64,000 bases of DNA. Source: Allobogoriella deserti (GTDB lineage: Bacteria > Actinomycetota > Actinomycetes > Actinomycetales > Actinomycetaceae). The notes under the pieces were generated by a model. It was not told where the DNA came from and did no database searches. It was given only the letters and a program-made list of their open reading frames with translations. Location of the stretch: assembly GCF_042680605.1 (NCBI RefSeq), contig NZ_JBHUEE010000004.1:186001-250000 (forward strand). The letters run 5' to 3'. Below are positions 17,383 through 25,076 of the stretch, piece after piece (within the stretch, counting starts at the first letter, position 1; each line of letters opens with the position of its first letter). The translations under genes were made by a program, and so were the position numbers.

Positions 17383-17406
17383 AATTTCTAGTGGTTCCTA
17401 GAAGTT
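17383..17406. promoter_or_regulatory. Inverted repeat, probable TetR operator
   Basis: AATTTCTAG (17383-17391) and CTAGAAGTT (17398-17406) are inverted copies with one mismatch and a 6-base spacer; the inner TTCTAG/CTAGAA arms are perfect. It sits between the divergent binding-protein gene and the TetR gene in an AT-rich patch, so one bound dimer could repress both promoters. Confidence 0.65.
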
Positions 17407-17492
17407 GGGAGACCAGGTGACATCCTGCTAGGACTGACCGGCATGGTGACGCCCGCCCGGGCATGGCAGACCTCCCGCGAGAACGGAAGCCG

Positions 17493-18125
17493 ATGAGGAC
17501 GAGTACCGAGCGATCCCGCGCTAGGGGTAAACGCGGCTCCTACGCGAAGACCGAGGCGACGCGGGCCGCCATCCTCGACGCCGCACTCGAGGTCTTCGCC
17601 CAGTCGGGGTTCCGGTCCGGGTCGCTGCGCGACGTCGCCGCCAAGGTGGGCATGAGCGAGGCCGGCATGCTCTACCACTTCCCCAGCAAGAGTGCTCTGC
17701 TGGCCGCCGTGCTCGAGCGGCGCGACGAGCACGCGCAGGACTTCGTGCCTCTCGGCACGCACGACCCGGCCGACACGTTGCGCGGACTCGTCGACCTCGC
17801 CGACTACAACGCCTCGGTGCCGGGCGTCGTCGAGCTCTACTGCATCCTCTCGGCCGAGGCGACCACACCCGACCATCCTGCGCACACGTACTTCGTGACT
17901 CGCTACGAGGACACCCGCCGGCGGGTCTCCGAGGCGTTCGAGCGGCTCCGCAGCGAGGGCAGGCTGAGGGTCGAGATCGACCCCACCGAGGCGGCCGTCG
18001 CGACACTGTCCATGATGGACGGCCTGCAGGTGCAGTGGCTGCTCGACCGCGACGCCGTGGACATGGCGGAGTCGCTACGCGGGTTTTTCCGCAGCATCGT
18101 CGAGATCGACTTCCCGGCGACCTGA
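17493..18125 (+). CDS. TetR-family transcriptional regulator
   Basis: This is a 210-residue repressor. The DNA-binding domain reads TRAAILDAALEVFAQSGFRSGSLRDVAAKVGMSEAGMLYHFPSKSAL in overview, with the helix-turn-helix at about residues 40-60 and the signature Tyr-His-Phe at about 63-65. The C-terminal half is helical and resembles the TetR_C_6-type ligand/dimer domain. The ATG at 17493 has GGAAG four bases before it and begins the protein with an Arg/Ser-rich arm; an ATG 30 bases upstream is possible. It is divergent from the importer-hydrolase operon, with an inverted repeat in between. I infer that it represses that operon and itself and is released by a sugar or glycoside, though TetR proteins more often bind hydrophobic ligands. 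Confidence 0.92.
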   Translation: MRTSTERSRARGKRGSYAKTEATRAAILDAALEVFAQSGFRSGSLRDVAAKVGMSEAGMLYHFPSKSALLAAVLERRDEHAQDFVPLGTHDPADTLRGLVDLADYNASVPGVVELYCILSAEATTPDHPAHTYFVTRYEDTRRRVSEAFERLRSEGRLRVEIDPTEAAVATLSMMDGLQVQWLLDRDAVDMAESLRGFFRSIVEIDFPAT

Positions 18126-18133
18126 CGGCCGCC

Positions 18134-18155
18134 GCCGCTCGGCGCACCGAGCGGC
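18134..18155. terminator. Hairpin between convergent tetR and lacI genes
   Basis: GCCGCTCGG (18134-18142) and CCGAGCGGC (18147-18155) form a perfect 9-bp stem with a 4-base loop between two facing stop codons. It could serve both strands; no T-run follows. Confidence 0.6.
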
Positions 18156-18161
18156 CGCGGC

Positions 18162-19178
18162 TCAGTCGCGACGCGGCGGCGCGGTCGACGTCCGCACGAC
18201 CAGCGTCGGCTCCAGCGGCTGCTCCGTCGAGGCGCTCCGACCCTCGATCCGGTCGATGAGCAGGTCGAACGCGCGCGCGCCGAGCGCACGGAAGTCGAGG
18301 CGGACGGTCGTGAGGGGCGGCGAGAAGTAGGCGGCGGAGGGCATGTCGTCGACGCCGACGACGGAGACGTCGCGGGGCGCCGCCATCCCCCGCTCCGCCA
18401 TCCCGCTCATGAGCCCGAGCGCCATCTCGTCGTTGGCGGCGAACACTGCGGTGGCGTCGCCCACCTCACCGGCCGCGGCGTATCCGGACCTCGCGTTCCA
18501 GTCGTGGGCTCCGGCGATCACCGCCGGCTCCAGCCCCGCGTCGGCCATCGCCTGCCGGTAGCCCTGCTCGCGCTCGACGGACTCGTTGCGCGTCGACGGC
18601 CCGGCGACATGGGCGATCCGCCGATGTCCCAGCTCGATGAGGTGCCGCGTGGCCTGCACCCCCGCCAGGAACGAGTGCGCACCGACGGAGCCGGCCGCGT
18701 CCCGCGGGCGCTCCGATACGAGGACGACAGGAGTCGACCCGGCAACCTCGGCGACCACGTCCTCGACGCCGGCGATCGGCGAGGAGACGATGACGCCGTC
18801 CACCGGTATCGAGACGAAGTGCTCGAGAGCACGCCTGGCCTCCCCCTCCCAGCCTGAGGGGTCGTAGCCGACCTCGACCTGAGCGATCGCGAGCGTGTAC
18901 CCGCCGGCACGCGCGGAACGCCCCAACCCCGTGAGGGTGTCGGTGCTACCGAAGTTCAGGGACCCGAGCGCGAGGACGCCGACGATCGACGACCGCTGCA
19001 TGCGGAAGGACCGCGCCGAGGCGTTCGGGCGATACCCCAGCTCCGCGACGGCGGACGCGATCCGCGCCCTGGTCTCGGCGCTGACGTACCCCCGCCCGGT
19101 GAAGTAGCGCGACACGGTCTGGGCGGACACGTTCGAGGCACGGCCGACGTCGGCCATGCTCGGTCGCGGTCGGCGCAC
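18162..19178 (-). CDS. LacI-family transcriptional repressor of the apionate-type genes
   Basis: This is a 338-residue repressor. Residues 8-60 hold the LacI headpiece (ADVGRASNVSAQTVSRYFTG, then the hinge helix YRPNASARSFR), and 65-338 the periplasmic-binding-protein-like effector domain with the stretches GVIVSSPI, HRRIAHVAGP and DAVFAANDEMALG-like FAANDEMALG. The Tyr-Phe pair in the recognition helix replaces the more usual Val-Asn-Gly region. The gene is divergent from the nucleoside-hydrolase/ABC/SDR/lactonase operon, with a perfect palindrome (19240-19251) between them, so it probably controls itself and that operon. The same 12-bp core occurs before the TIM-barrel/ApnO operon at 7882-7895, extending the regulon. 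The inducer is unknown; a pathway sugar or sugar acid is likely. Confidence 0.95.
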   Translation of the reverse strand: MRRPRPSMADVGRASNVSAQTVSRYFTGRGYVSAETRARIASAVAELGYRPNASARSFRMQRSSIVGVLALGSLNFGSTDTLTGLGRSARAGGYTLAIAQVEVGYDPSGWEGEARRALEHFVSIPVDGVIVSSPIAGVEDVVAEVAGSTPVVLVSERPRDAAGSVGAHSFLAGVQATRHLIELGHRRIAHVAGPSTRNESVEREQGYRQAMADAGLEPAVIAGAHDWNARSGYAAAGEVGDATAVFAANDEMALGLMSGMAERGMAAPRDVSVVGVDDMPSAAYFSPPLTTVRLDFRALGARAFDLLIDRIEGRSASTEQPLEPTLVVRTSTAPPRRD

Positions 19179-19239
19179 AGTGCCTCCCCGGGCTTGTCAA
19201 TCGGTCGGACCAGACGTAGGTTACCGATCACCTATTTGG

Positions 19240-19251
19240 TCAACCGGTTGA
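19240..19251. promoter_or_regulatory. LacI operator palindrome at the divergent promoter
   Basis: TCAACCGGTTGA is a perfect 12-bp palindrome lying 26 bases before the first gene of the plus-strand operon and 62 bases before the lacI start. The core is identical to that at 7883-7894. Confidence 0.8.
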
Positions 19252-19276
19252 TACCAGCGACGACGCAAGGACGACG

Positions 19277-20344
19277 ATGACGCGTATCCCAGACGGAACC
19301 CCCGCGCCGGCCCCGCCGCAGACCCGCCGCTGGCGGCTCGGATCCGTTCCATGGCAGGACATCCAACCCGTCGGTCCGGCGCGCACCCGGGTGATCATCG
19401 ACAACGACTTCTCCGGGGACCCCGACGATCTCTTTCAGCTCGTGCACCACCTGCTGTCGTCGAACGTGGAGATCCCCCTCGTCGTCGGCTCCCACCTCCG
19501 CCCCGACGACCCGTTCGACCCGAGCGGCCGCAGCGCGCGCAACGCCGTCGCGATCGTCCGCGACGTCTTCGCCCGGCTCGGCCTCGAGTCCACCGAGGTC
19601 ATCGCCCAGGGCGCGGACGCGGCCCTGACGGATCCCCGGACGCCGCAGCCGTCGGCTGCGGCCGACGCGATCATCGAAGAGGCGCTGCGCGAGGACCCGC
19701 GGCCGCTGTTCTACGTCGCGGGCGGCGGCCTCACCGACATCGCGTCCGCGTACCTGCTGGAGCCGCGGATCGCCGAGCGGCTCACCCTCGTCTGGATCGG
19801 CGGTGGCGAGCACGACGGCGTCGCGCCGCCACCACCCGGCGCGATGCCGATCGAGTACAACCTGCTGATCGACGTCGTTGCGGGACAGGTCGTGTTCAGC
19901 GACTCGACCATTCCGATCTGGCAGGTCCCGCGCGACGTCTACCGGCAGTGCCTCGTCTCGGAGGCGGAGCTGCGCCTGCGCGTCGCGCCGACGGGCCCGG
20001 TCGGGCGCTACCTCTACGAGGAGCTCGTCGAGGTCAACCGCCGCACCCTCGGTGAGGGGCGCGGTCCTGGCGAGACCTACGCGCTCGGCGACTCTCCCCT
20101 GGTGCTCCTGACGGCGCTCCAGTCGCTGTTCGAGCCGGATCCGTCGTCCAGCGCCTACCTCGAGAAGCCGACGCCGCGCCTCGGCGCCGACGGGCGCTAC
20201 ACGGAGCGGCCTGACGGACGCCCCATGCGGCTGTACACGCGGGTCGACACACGGCTGATGTTCGAGGACTTCTACCTCAAGCTCGCAGAGTTCAGCCGCT
20301 GGCAGCAGGACGAGAACCGCATCAACGGAGGGACACACCGATGA
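19277..20344 (+). CDS. Nucleoside-hydrolase-fold protein (first of a pair)
   Basis: This is a 355-residue cytosolic protein of the inosine-uridine nucleoside hydrolase superfamily. The calcium-binding Asp cluster appears as DNDFSGDPDD at 42-51, and later conserved elements include GGGLTDIASAYL and the WIGGG stretch near 175. A 40-residue N-terminal extension precedes the fold. Classical members split N-ribosides of purines and pyrimidines through an oxocarbenium-like ribofuranosyl transition state. Here the neighbours are a second homologue, a sugar importer, an SDR and an apionate-lactonase-like gene, without any purine or pyrimidine salvage gene, so the substrate may be another furanoside. 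It is the first gene of the LacI-controlled operon. Confidence 0.85.
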   Translation: MTRIPDGTPAPAPPQTRRWRLGSVPWQDIQPVGPARTRVIIDNDFSGDPDDLFQLVHHLLSSNVEIPLVVGSHLRPDDPFDPSGRSARNAVAIVRDVFARLGLESTEVIAQGADAALTDPRTPQPSAAADAIIEEALREDPRPLFYVAGGGLTDIASAYLLEPRIAERLTLVWIGGGEHDGVAPPPPGAMPIEYNLLIDVVAGQVVFSDSTIPIWQVPRDVYRQCLVSEAELRLRVAPTGPVGRYLYEELVEVNRRTLGEGRGPGETYALGDSPLVLLTALQSLFEPDPSSSAYLEKPTPRLGADGRYTERPDGRPMRLYTRVDTRLMFEDFYLKLAEFSRWQQDENRINGGTHR

Positions 20345-21228
20345 CTGGGCAGGCGACCCGACGGGTCCTCATCAACACCGACGCGAAGAACGAGGCGGAC
20401 GACCAGTTCGCCATCGTCCATGCCCTGCTCTCCGAGACGCTCGATGTCCGGGGCCTGATCGCGGCCCACTTCGGCGCCTCCCGATCTTCGACGTCCATGC
20501 TGGACAGCCGCCGGGAGATCGATCTGCTGCTGGGCCACCTGGGCATGGACGTCCGGGTGGAGAACGGGGCCGAGGGACCGATCCCCGACGAGCAGACGGC
20601 CGCGCCGTCCGCCGGGGCGCAGCTCATCATCGACGAGGCGAAGAAGACCGGCGAGGGGCCGCTCCTCGTCGCCTTCCTCGGTCCGCTCACCGACATGGCC
20701 TCGGCCCTGCTCATGGATCCGTCGATCGCCGACGACGACGTCACGGTCATCTGGATCGGCGGAGCGCCGTACGGCGATGTCGAGCCGGAGAAGTGGCCCG
20801 AGTTCAACCTGTCGAACGACATCGCGGCGGCGAACGTCGTCTTCCGCTCGGGGATCGACGTCTGGCAGGTCCCGTGGTCCACGTACGTCCGGACCGCCGT
20901 CGGCTACGCGGAACTCGATGAGAAGGTGGCTCCGTGCGGCCCGCTGGGCCGGTACCTCGTGGACCAGCTCCGCGAGTGGAACTCGACGTGGGTCCCCCAG
21001 CCGATCGAGCACCGCGCGCTCGGCGACTCACCCGCGATCGGGCTCATGCTGAACCCCGCCGCCGGGATATTCCGCAGGGTCCCCGCCCCGACGTTCAGCA
21101 GCGAGGGCGGCTACCTCCCCGGCGGCACGCACACCGTCCGGGTCTACGAGCACTTCGACACGCGCTACCTGCTCGAGGATTTCTTCGCCAAGCTGCGCCG
21201 CTTCGCGGCGTCCCAGGAGTCGGCGTGA
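20341..21228 (+). CDS. Nucleoside-hydrolase-fold protein (second of a pair)
   Basis: This is a 295-residue protein with the same fold as its upstream neighbour, overlapping it by ATGA. The metal cluster is altered: it reads NTDAKNEADD at 12-21, so the first Asp of the usual DTD motif is Asn. The stretches LVAFLGPLTDMASALLMD and VIWIGGAPYGD match the conserved core of the family. The two proteins are clearly related but diverged, especially around the metal site, which suggests either two different furanoside substrates or a heteromeric enzyme. Its position between the first homologue and the ABC importer points to use on an imported compound. Substrate unknown. Confidence 0.85.
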   Translation: MTGQATRRVLINTDAKNEADDQFAIVHALLSETLDVRGLIAAHFGASRSSTSMLDSRREIDLLLGHLGMDVRVENGAEGPIPDEQTAAPSAGAQLIIDEAKKTGEGPLLVAFLGPLTDMASALLMDPSIADDDVTVIWIGGAPYGDVEPEKWPEFNLSNDIAAANVVFRSGIDVWQVPWSTYVRTAVGYAELDEKVAPCGPLGRYLVDQLREWNSTWVPQPIEHRALGDSPAIGLMLNPAAGIFRRVPAPTFSSEGGYLPGGTHTVRVYEHFDTRYLLEDFFAKLRRFAASQESA

Positions 21229-22520
21229 CCGGCTCCGCCCGCACGGCGAGCGGACTCAGCCGTCGGCAACTCCTCGGCCTCGCCGCGGCCCTCGCCGCGA
21301 CCGGCGCGACGGGCGCCTGCTCCATGGGGGTCGGCCGGACGGACACGTCCGGGGGGCTGTCGATGCTGACCTACGACGACGTCGACTCGGCCGCCCTGCT
21401 GCGCGAGCAGCTCGCGAGGTTCCAGGCCGAGGGCGGCCCGCAGACGACGCTCGACACGGTCCCGGGTTCGGGCGCGGCTCAGTTCCCGGACAAGCTGCGG
21501 ACCCGGATCCTCGGCGGCCAGTCACCCGACGTGTGGCAGATCTGGGGTGGCCAGATCGGCGCACCGTTCGTCGAAGCCGACCTGACCACCCCGCTCGAGG
21601 AGTACTACGACCGGTACGGGTGGCACGACATGCTGAGTTCGGCCGGCGTCGACGGGATGACCTTCGACGGCCGGCTCCACGGCGTGCCGCTCAACGTGTC
21701 CTCCCTCGGAGCCTGGTTCAACACCGTGGTCTTCGACGAGGCCGGCGCCGACATCCCGACCACCTACGACGAGCTCGAGGCCGCCAACGAGAAGATCCTC
21801 GCCAGCGGGGTCGCGCCAGGCGGCTTCGGCGGCAAGTACGGCTGGCACATCATGCGGCTCTTCGAGTACCTGCTGGAGGTGACGGCGGGACCCGAGCTGC
21901 ACGATCAACTCCTCCTCGGCGAGGAGTCGTGGGCGCACGAGGCCGTGGTCGAGGCCTTCGACCTCTTCCAGACATGGAACGCACGCGGCTGGATCACCGA
22001 GGGTGCCCTCGGCATCGACCCGGCCGACGCCGAGCAGAGCTTCGTCCAGGGCACCTCCGCCTACACGTTCAGCGGTCCGTGGATCGAGGCGCAATACATC
22101 CAGCCCTCCGGGCAGCCGGCCTCGACCTTCGGCACGTTCCTGCTGCCCACCGGGCACAGCGAGGTACGCCACTCGGGATTCATCGAGGGATACATGATCT
22201 CCGCGGCGTCAGGCAGCCCGGACCTGTCGGCCGAACTGCTGGACTTCCTGATCCAGCCCGACACGCAACGGGCCATCGGCAACTCGCAGTCGGCGACGAT
22301 CGACGCACCGCCCGATCCGGACGAGTTCCCGCTCAGCGCCCAGTGGGCCGAGATCCGTACACACAGCCCGATCTACACCATCCAGGACCAAGCGTTTCCC
22401 AAGTCCGTCTCCGACCAGTACTTCGCCGTGCAGAGCCAGGTGCTCCAGTCACAGCTGACCGGCCGAGAGGCCGCCCGTGAGATGGCGGTCATCGTGAGCG
22501 ACTGGAAGGACTCCCAATGA
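21225..22520 (+). CDS. Family-1 sugar ABC transporter substrate-binding lipoprotein
   Basis: This is a 431-residue solute receptor of the maltose-binding-type family. The N-terminus contains SRRQLLGLAAALAATGATGA followed by Cys, that is a twin-arginine-like lipoprotein signal with lipobox ATGAC. The mature part has the usual features: LSMLTYDDVDSA first strand, FPDKLRTRILGGQSPDVWQI near the ligand cleft, and a Trp-rich middle. The start is the GTG at 21225, overlapping the TGA of the previous gene (GTGA) with CAGGAG just upstream. Two cognate permeases follow at once. I expect it to bind a mono- or oligosaccharide related to the enzymes of this operon. Confidence 0.94.
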   Translation: MTGSARTASGLSRRQLLGLAAALAATGATGACSMGVGRTDTSGGLSMLTYDDVDSAALLREQLARFQAEGGPQTTLDTVPGSGAAQFPDKLRTRILGGQSPDVWQIWGGQIGAPFVEADLTTPLEEYYDRYGWHDMLSSAGVDGMTFDGRLHGVPLNVSSLGAWFNTVVFDEAGADIPTTYDELEAANEKILASGVAPGGFGGKYGWHIMRLFEYLLEVTAGPELHDQLLLGEESWAHEAVVEAFDLFQTWNARGWITEGALGIDPADAEQSFVQGTSAYTFSGPWIEAQYIQPSGQPASTFGTFLLPTGHSEVRHSGFIEGYMISAASGSPDLSAELLDFLIQPDTQRAIGNSQSATIDAPPDPDEFPLSAQWAEIRTHSPIYTIQDQAFPKSVSDQYFAVQSQVLQSQLTGREAAREMAVIVSDWKDSQ

Positions 22521-23410
22521 CGTCACCAGCAGCTCGGGAGCCGCGTCCGCGCCGCTCGCTGCTTCCCCTCGGTTTCGTTCTGCCGGGCCTGATCTTCTAC
22601 GTGCTGTTCCTCGTCTGGCCCGCCGTGCAGGCGCTCTGGATCAGCCTGACCGACTGGGACGGCCTCTCGGAGCAGCAGACCTTCGTCGGACTCGAGAACT
22701 ATCAGCGGATGCTGGACGACCCCGTGGTCGGGACGGCGGCCGTGAACAACGTGCTGTGGACCCTCGTCACCATCGCACTGCCGATGGCCCTCGGGCTCGC
22801 CCTCGCGGTCCTGCTCAACAGGAAGGCACGAAGCTCACCGTTCTTCCGCACCTTGTTCTATGCACCGGCGGTCCTCCCGCTCGTGTCCATCGCGTCGATC
22901 TGGGCGTGGCTGTACGACCCCACCGACGGTGCCATCAACGAACTGTTGCGCATGGTCGGCCTGGGCGACCTCGCCCAGAGCTGGCTCGGGCAGGACTCCA
23001 CGGCGCTCTGGGCCGTCATGGTCGCGGCCGTGTGGGTGCGGACCGGCTTCCCGATGCTCCTGTACCTGGCGGCGCTCCAGAGCATCCCCGACGAGCTCTA
23101 CGAGGCGGCCGCCCTCGACGGCGCAAGCCGGTGGCAGCGGTTCACCCAGATCACTTTCCCGAGCCTCAAGGACACCCACTACGTGGTGCTCGCCCTCTCG
23201 CTCATCGAATCGCTCAAGGTGTTCGACCTGATCTACGCGATGACCTACGGCGGGCCCGGCTACGCCACCCAGGTGATGGGCACCTGGATGTACGCCAACG
23301 TCTTCCAGTACTTCGACGCCGGGTACGGAACCGCGATCGCGGTCGTCATCACGATCGTCGCGGTCGCCGTCGGCACGCCCTACGTCCGCTCGCAGGTGAG
23401 GAACTCATGA
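22517..23410 (+). CDS. Sugar ABC transporter permease (MalF type)
   Basis: This is a 297-residue inner-membrane permease with six membrane segments (about 18-40, 80-105, 115-135, 165-185, 215-240, 268-290). The EAA motif reads EAAALDGASRWQRFTQITFP, in the cytoplasmic loop that docks onto the ATPase. The start ATG overlaps the binding-protein stop (ATGA). Together with the next gene it forms the channel of a carbohydrate-uptake family-1 importer. No ATPase gene is present in this operon, so a shared MsiK/UgpC-type ATPase encoded elsewhere must energise it, as is common in actinobacteria. Confidence 0.95.
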   Translation: MTSPAAREPRPRRSLLPLGFVLPGLIFYVLFLVWPAVQALWISLTDWDGLSEQQTFVGLENYQRMLDDPVVGTAAVNNVLWTLVTIALPMALGLALAVLLNRKARSSPFFRTLFYAPAVLPLVSIASIWAWLYDPTDGAINELLRMVGLGDLAQSWLGQDSTALWAVMVAAVWVRTGFPMLLYLAALQSIPDELYEAAALDGASRWQRFTQITFPSLKDTHYVVLALSLIESLKVFDLIYAMTYGGPGYATQVMGTWMYANVFQYFDAGYGTAIAVVITIVAVAVGTPYVRSQVRNS

Positions 23411-24306
23411 GCACCGTCACGACCCGGCGCCGGACCGAGCCCCTGTCACGTGAGGCGCGCCCGCCGTCGGGCGCTAAGAAGCCCGGCAGGCTGGCGGCGC
23501 TCGGCCTCACCGGCGCGATCCTGATCGCGGCACTGCTGTGGATCTCGCCGCTGGTCCTGCTGGTTGTCTCGGCGCTCCGCCCGCTGTCCGACTTCCTCAG
23601 CAACGGGCCGGTCTCCTTGCCGGACACGTTCACCCTCGCCAACTTCGCCGAGGCGTGGGACGTGGGGAACTTCGGCTCGTCGTACGCGAACACCCTCTTT
23701 CTCCTGGTCATCAAGGTGCCGCTCGGCGTCGCCCTCGCGGCTCTGCTCGCCTACGCCCTGGCCAAGCTGCGCATCCGGATGAAGAGCGTCACGCTGTTCT
23801 TCGTCGTCATCGGGATGACGGTGCCAATCTACGTCGCGATCGTCCCGCTCTTCACGATGCTGCGGAGCGTGGGATTGACGGACAGCATTCCGGGGATCGT
23901 CGGCCCCTACGTGGCCTTCGGCCTGCCCCTTCAGGTGGTGATCCTGCACGCGTTCTTCCGCCGCGTGCCGGACGAGCTGGTCGAGGCGGCACGGATCGAC
24001 GGCGCGGGTGATCTGCGGATCTTTCTGCAGATCATGCTGCCGCTCTCGCTGCCGGCCCTGATCACCGTGGCGATCCTCGACGCCGTCGCGACGTGGAACG
24101 AGCTGTTCCTCGCGCTGTCCTTGCTGAGTTCGCAGGAGAATCAGACCATCCCGCTGGGGCTGCTGAACTTCCAGGGACAGTTCGCCACGAACTACACGGG
24201 CCTCGCGGCAGGCATCCTGATCGCCGTGGTCCCGATCCTCGTGCTCTACATGTTCCTGCAGAGGTTCATCGTGGGCGGCCTGACCGCCGGGGCGACCAAG
24301 GGCTGA
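23407..24306 (+). CDS. Sugar ABC transporter permease (MalG type)
   Basis: This is a 299-residue permease and partner of the preceding one. It has six hydrophobic segments and the EAA motif EAARIDGAGDLRIFLQIMLP. Residues 1-25 are a polar, Arg-rich cytoplasmic tail. The start ATG overlaps the upstream stop codon (ATGA); the reading frame stays open further upstream but only as an antisense-like shadow. The C-terminal GLTAGATKG is typical of MalG-type proteins. A 17-base gap with a strong GAAGGAGA ribosome site separates it from the SDR gene, the only spaced junction in this operon. Confidence 0.95.
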   Translation: MSTVTTRRRTEPLSREARPPSGAKKPGRLAALGLTGAILIAALLWISPLVLLVVSALRPLSDFLSNGPVSLPDTFTLANFAEAWDVGNFGSSYANTLFLLVIKVPLGVALAALLAYALAKLRIRMKSVTLFFVVIGMTVPIYVAIVPLFTMLRSVGLTDSIPGIVGPYVAFGLPLQVVILHAFFRRVPDELVEAARIDGAGDLRIFLQIMLPLSLPALITVAILDAVATWNELFLALSLLSSQENQTIPLGLLNFQGQFATNYTGLAAGILIAVVPILVLYMFLQRFIVGGLTAGATKG

Positions 24307-24323
24307 GACAGAAGGAGAGACAG

Positions 24324-25076
24324 ATGAGACTGGACGGAAAGACTGCCCTGGTGACGGGCGCCGCGGCGGGCATCGGCCGGGCGGTCGCCGACCGCTTCGC
24401 GGCGGAGGGCGCGCGAATCGTCTACGCCGATCGGGACGGCGACGGCGCCACGGAAGCGGCCGCACACGTCGGCGACACCGCGCGAGGGGTCGCCGTCGAC
24501 ATCTCAGACGAGGCCGCCGTCGCCGCCGCGTTCGCCGAGCTGGAGACCGACGGCTGGACTCCGAACGTCGTCGTCGCGAACGCGGGCGTACAGCTCTTCG
24601 GCCAGGACGCGAAGATCGCGGACCTCGACCTGGACGTCTGGCGGCGCACGATCGACGTCAACCTCACGGGCACCTTCCTCACGGTCAAACACGCCGTGCG
24701 CGGCATGCTGCGGCTCGGAGGCGGTTCCGTGATCCTGACCGGCAGCCCGACCGGCCTGCGCGGCGAGGGCAACGACTTCACCGCCTACAGCACGTCGAAG
24801 GCCGGCATCCACGGCATGGCCCGCACGGTCGCGGCGGCGTACGCGCGCGACGGCGTCCGGGCGAACGCCGTCGTCCCCGCGTACACCGAGACCCCGCTGG
24901 TGCGGACGCTGACGGAGAACGAGACAGAGCGGACCGCCATCGTGGGCCGGATCCCGATGGGGCGCGCAGGCACACCCCACGACGTCGAGGGCATCATGGT
25001 CTACCTCGCGAGCGACGAGTCCGCCTTCGCGACCGGCGCGATCTTCGAGGTCAACGGCGGGATGTCGACGCTGTGA
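24324..25076 (+). CDS. Short-chain dehydrogenase/reductase, candidate sugar (apiose) dehydrogenase
   Basis: This is a 250-residue classical SDR. The cofactor motif TGAAAGIG is at 11-18, NAG near 88-90, the catalytic Ser in TGSPTG and the YxxxK pair in YSTSKAG, and the C-terminal EVNGGMSTL closes the fold. An Asp-Arg after the second strand (YADRDG) favours NAD over NADP. Members of this kind oxidise sugars to lactones or interconvert sugar alcohols. It lies directly before, and overlaps by GTGA, the lactonase-like gene, so making the lactone substrate (for example D-apionolactone from D-apiose) is a natural guess. To my memory the characterised apiose dehydrogenases belong to another family, so this would be a replacement. 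Confidence 0.9.
   Translation: MRLDGKTALVTGAAAGIGRAVADRFAAEGARIVYADRDGDGATEAAAHVGDTARGVAVDISDEAAVAAAFAELETDGWTPNVVVANAGVQLFGQDAKIADLDLDVWRRTIDVNLTGTFLTVKHAVRGMLRLGGGSVILTGSPTGLRGEGNDFTAYSTSKAGIHGMARTVAAAYARDGVRANAVVPAYTETPLVRTLTENETERTAIVGRIPMGRAGTPHDVEGIMVYLASDESAFATGAIFEVNGGMSTL

Noticed and set aside
19196..19210. GTCAATCGGTCGGAC as a second LacI site
   Set aside because: It resembles the operator only in the left half and is not palindromic, so I did not count it.
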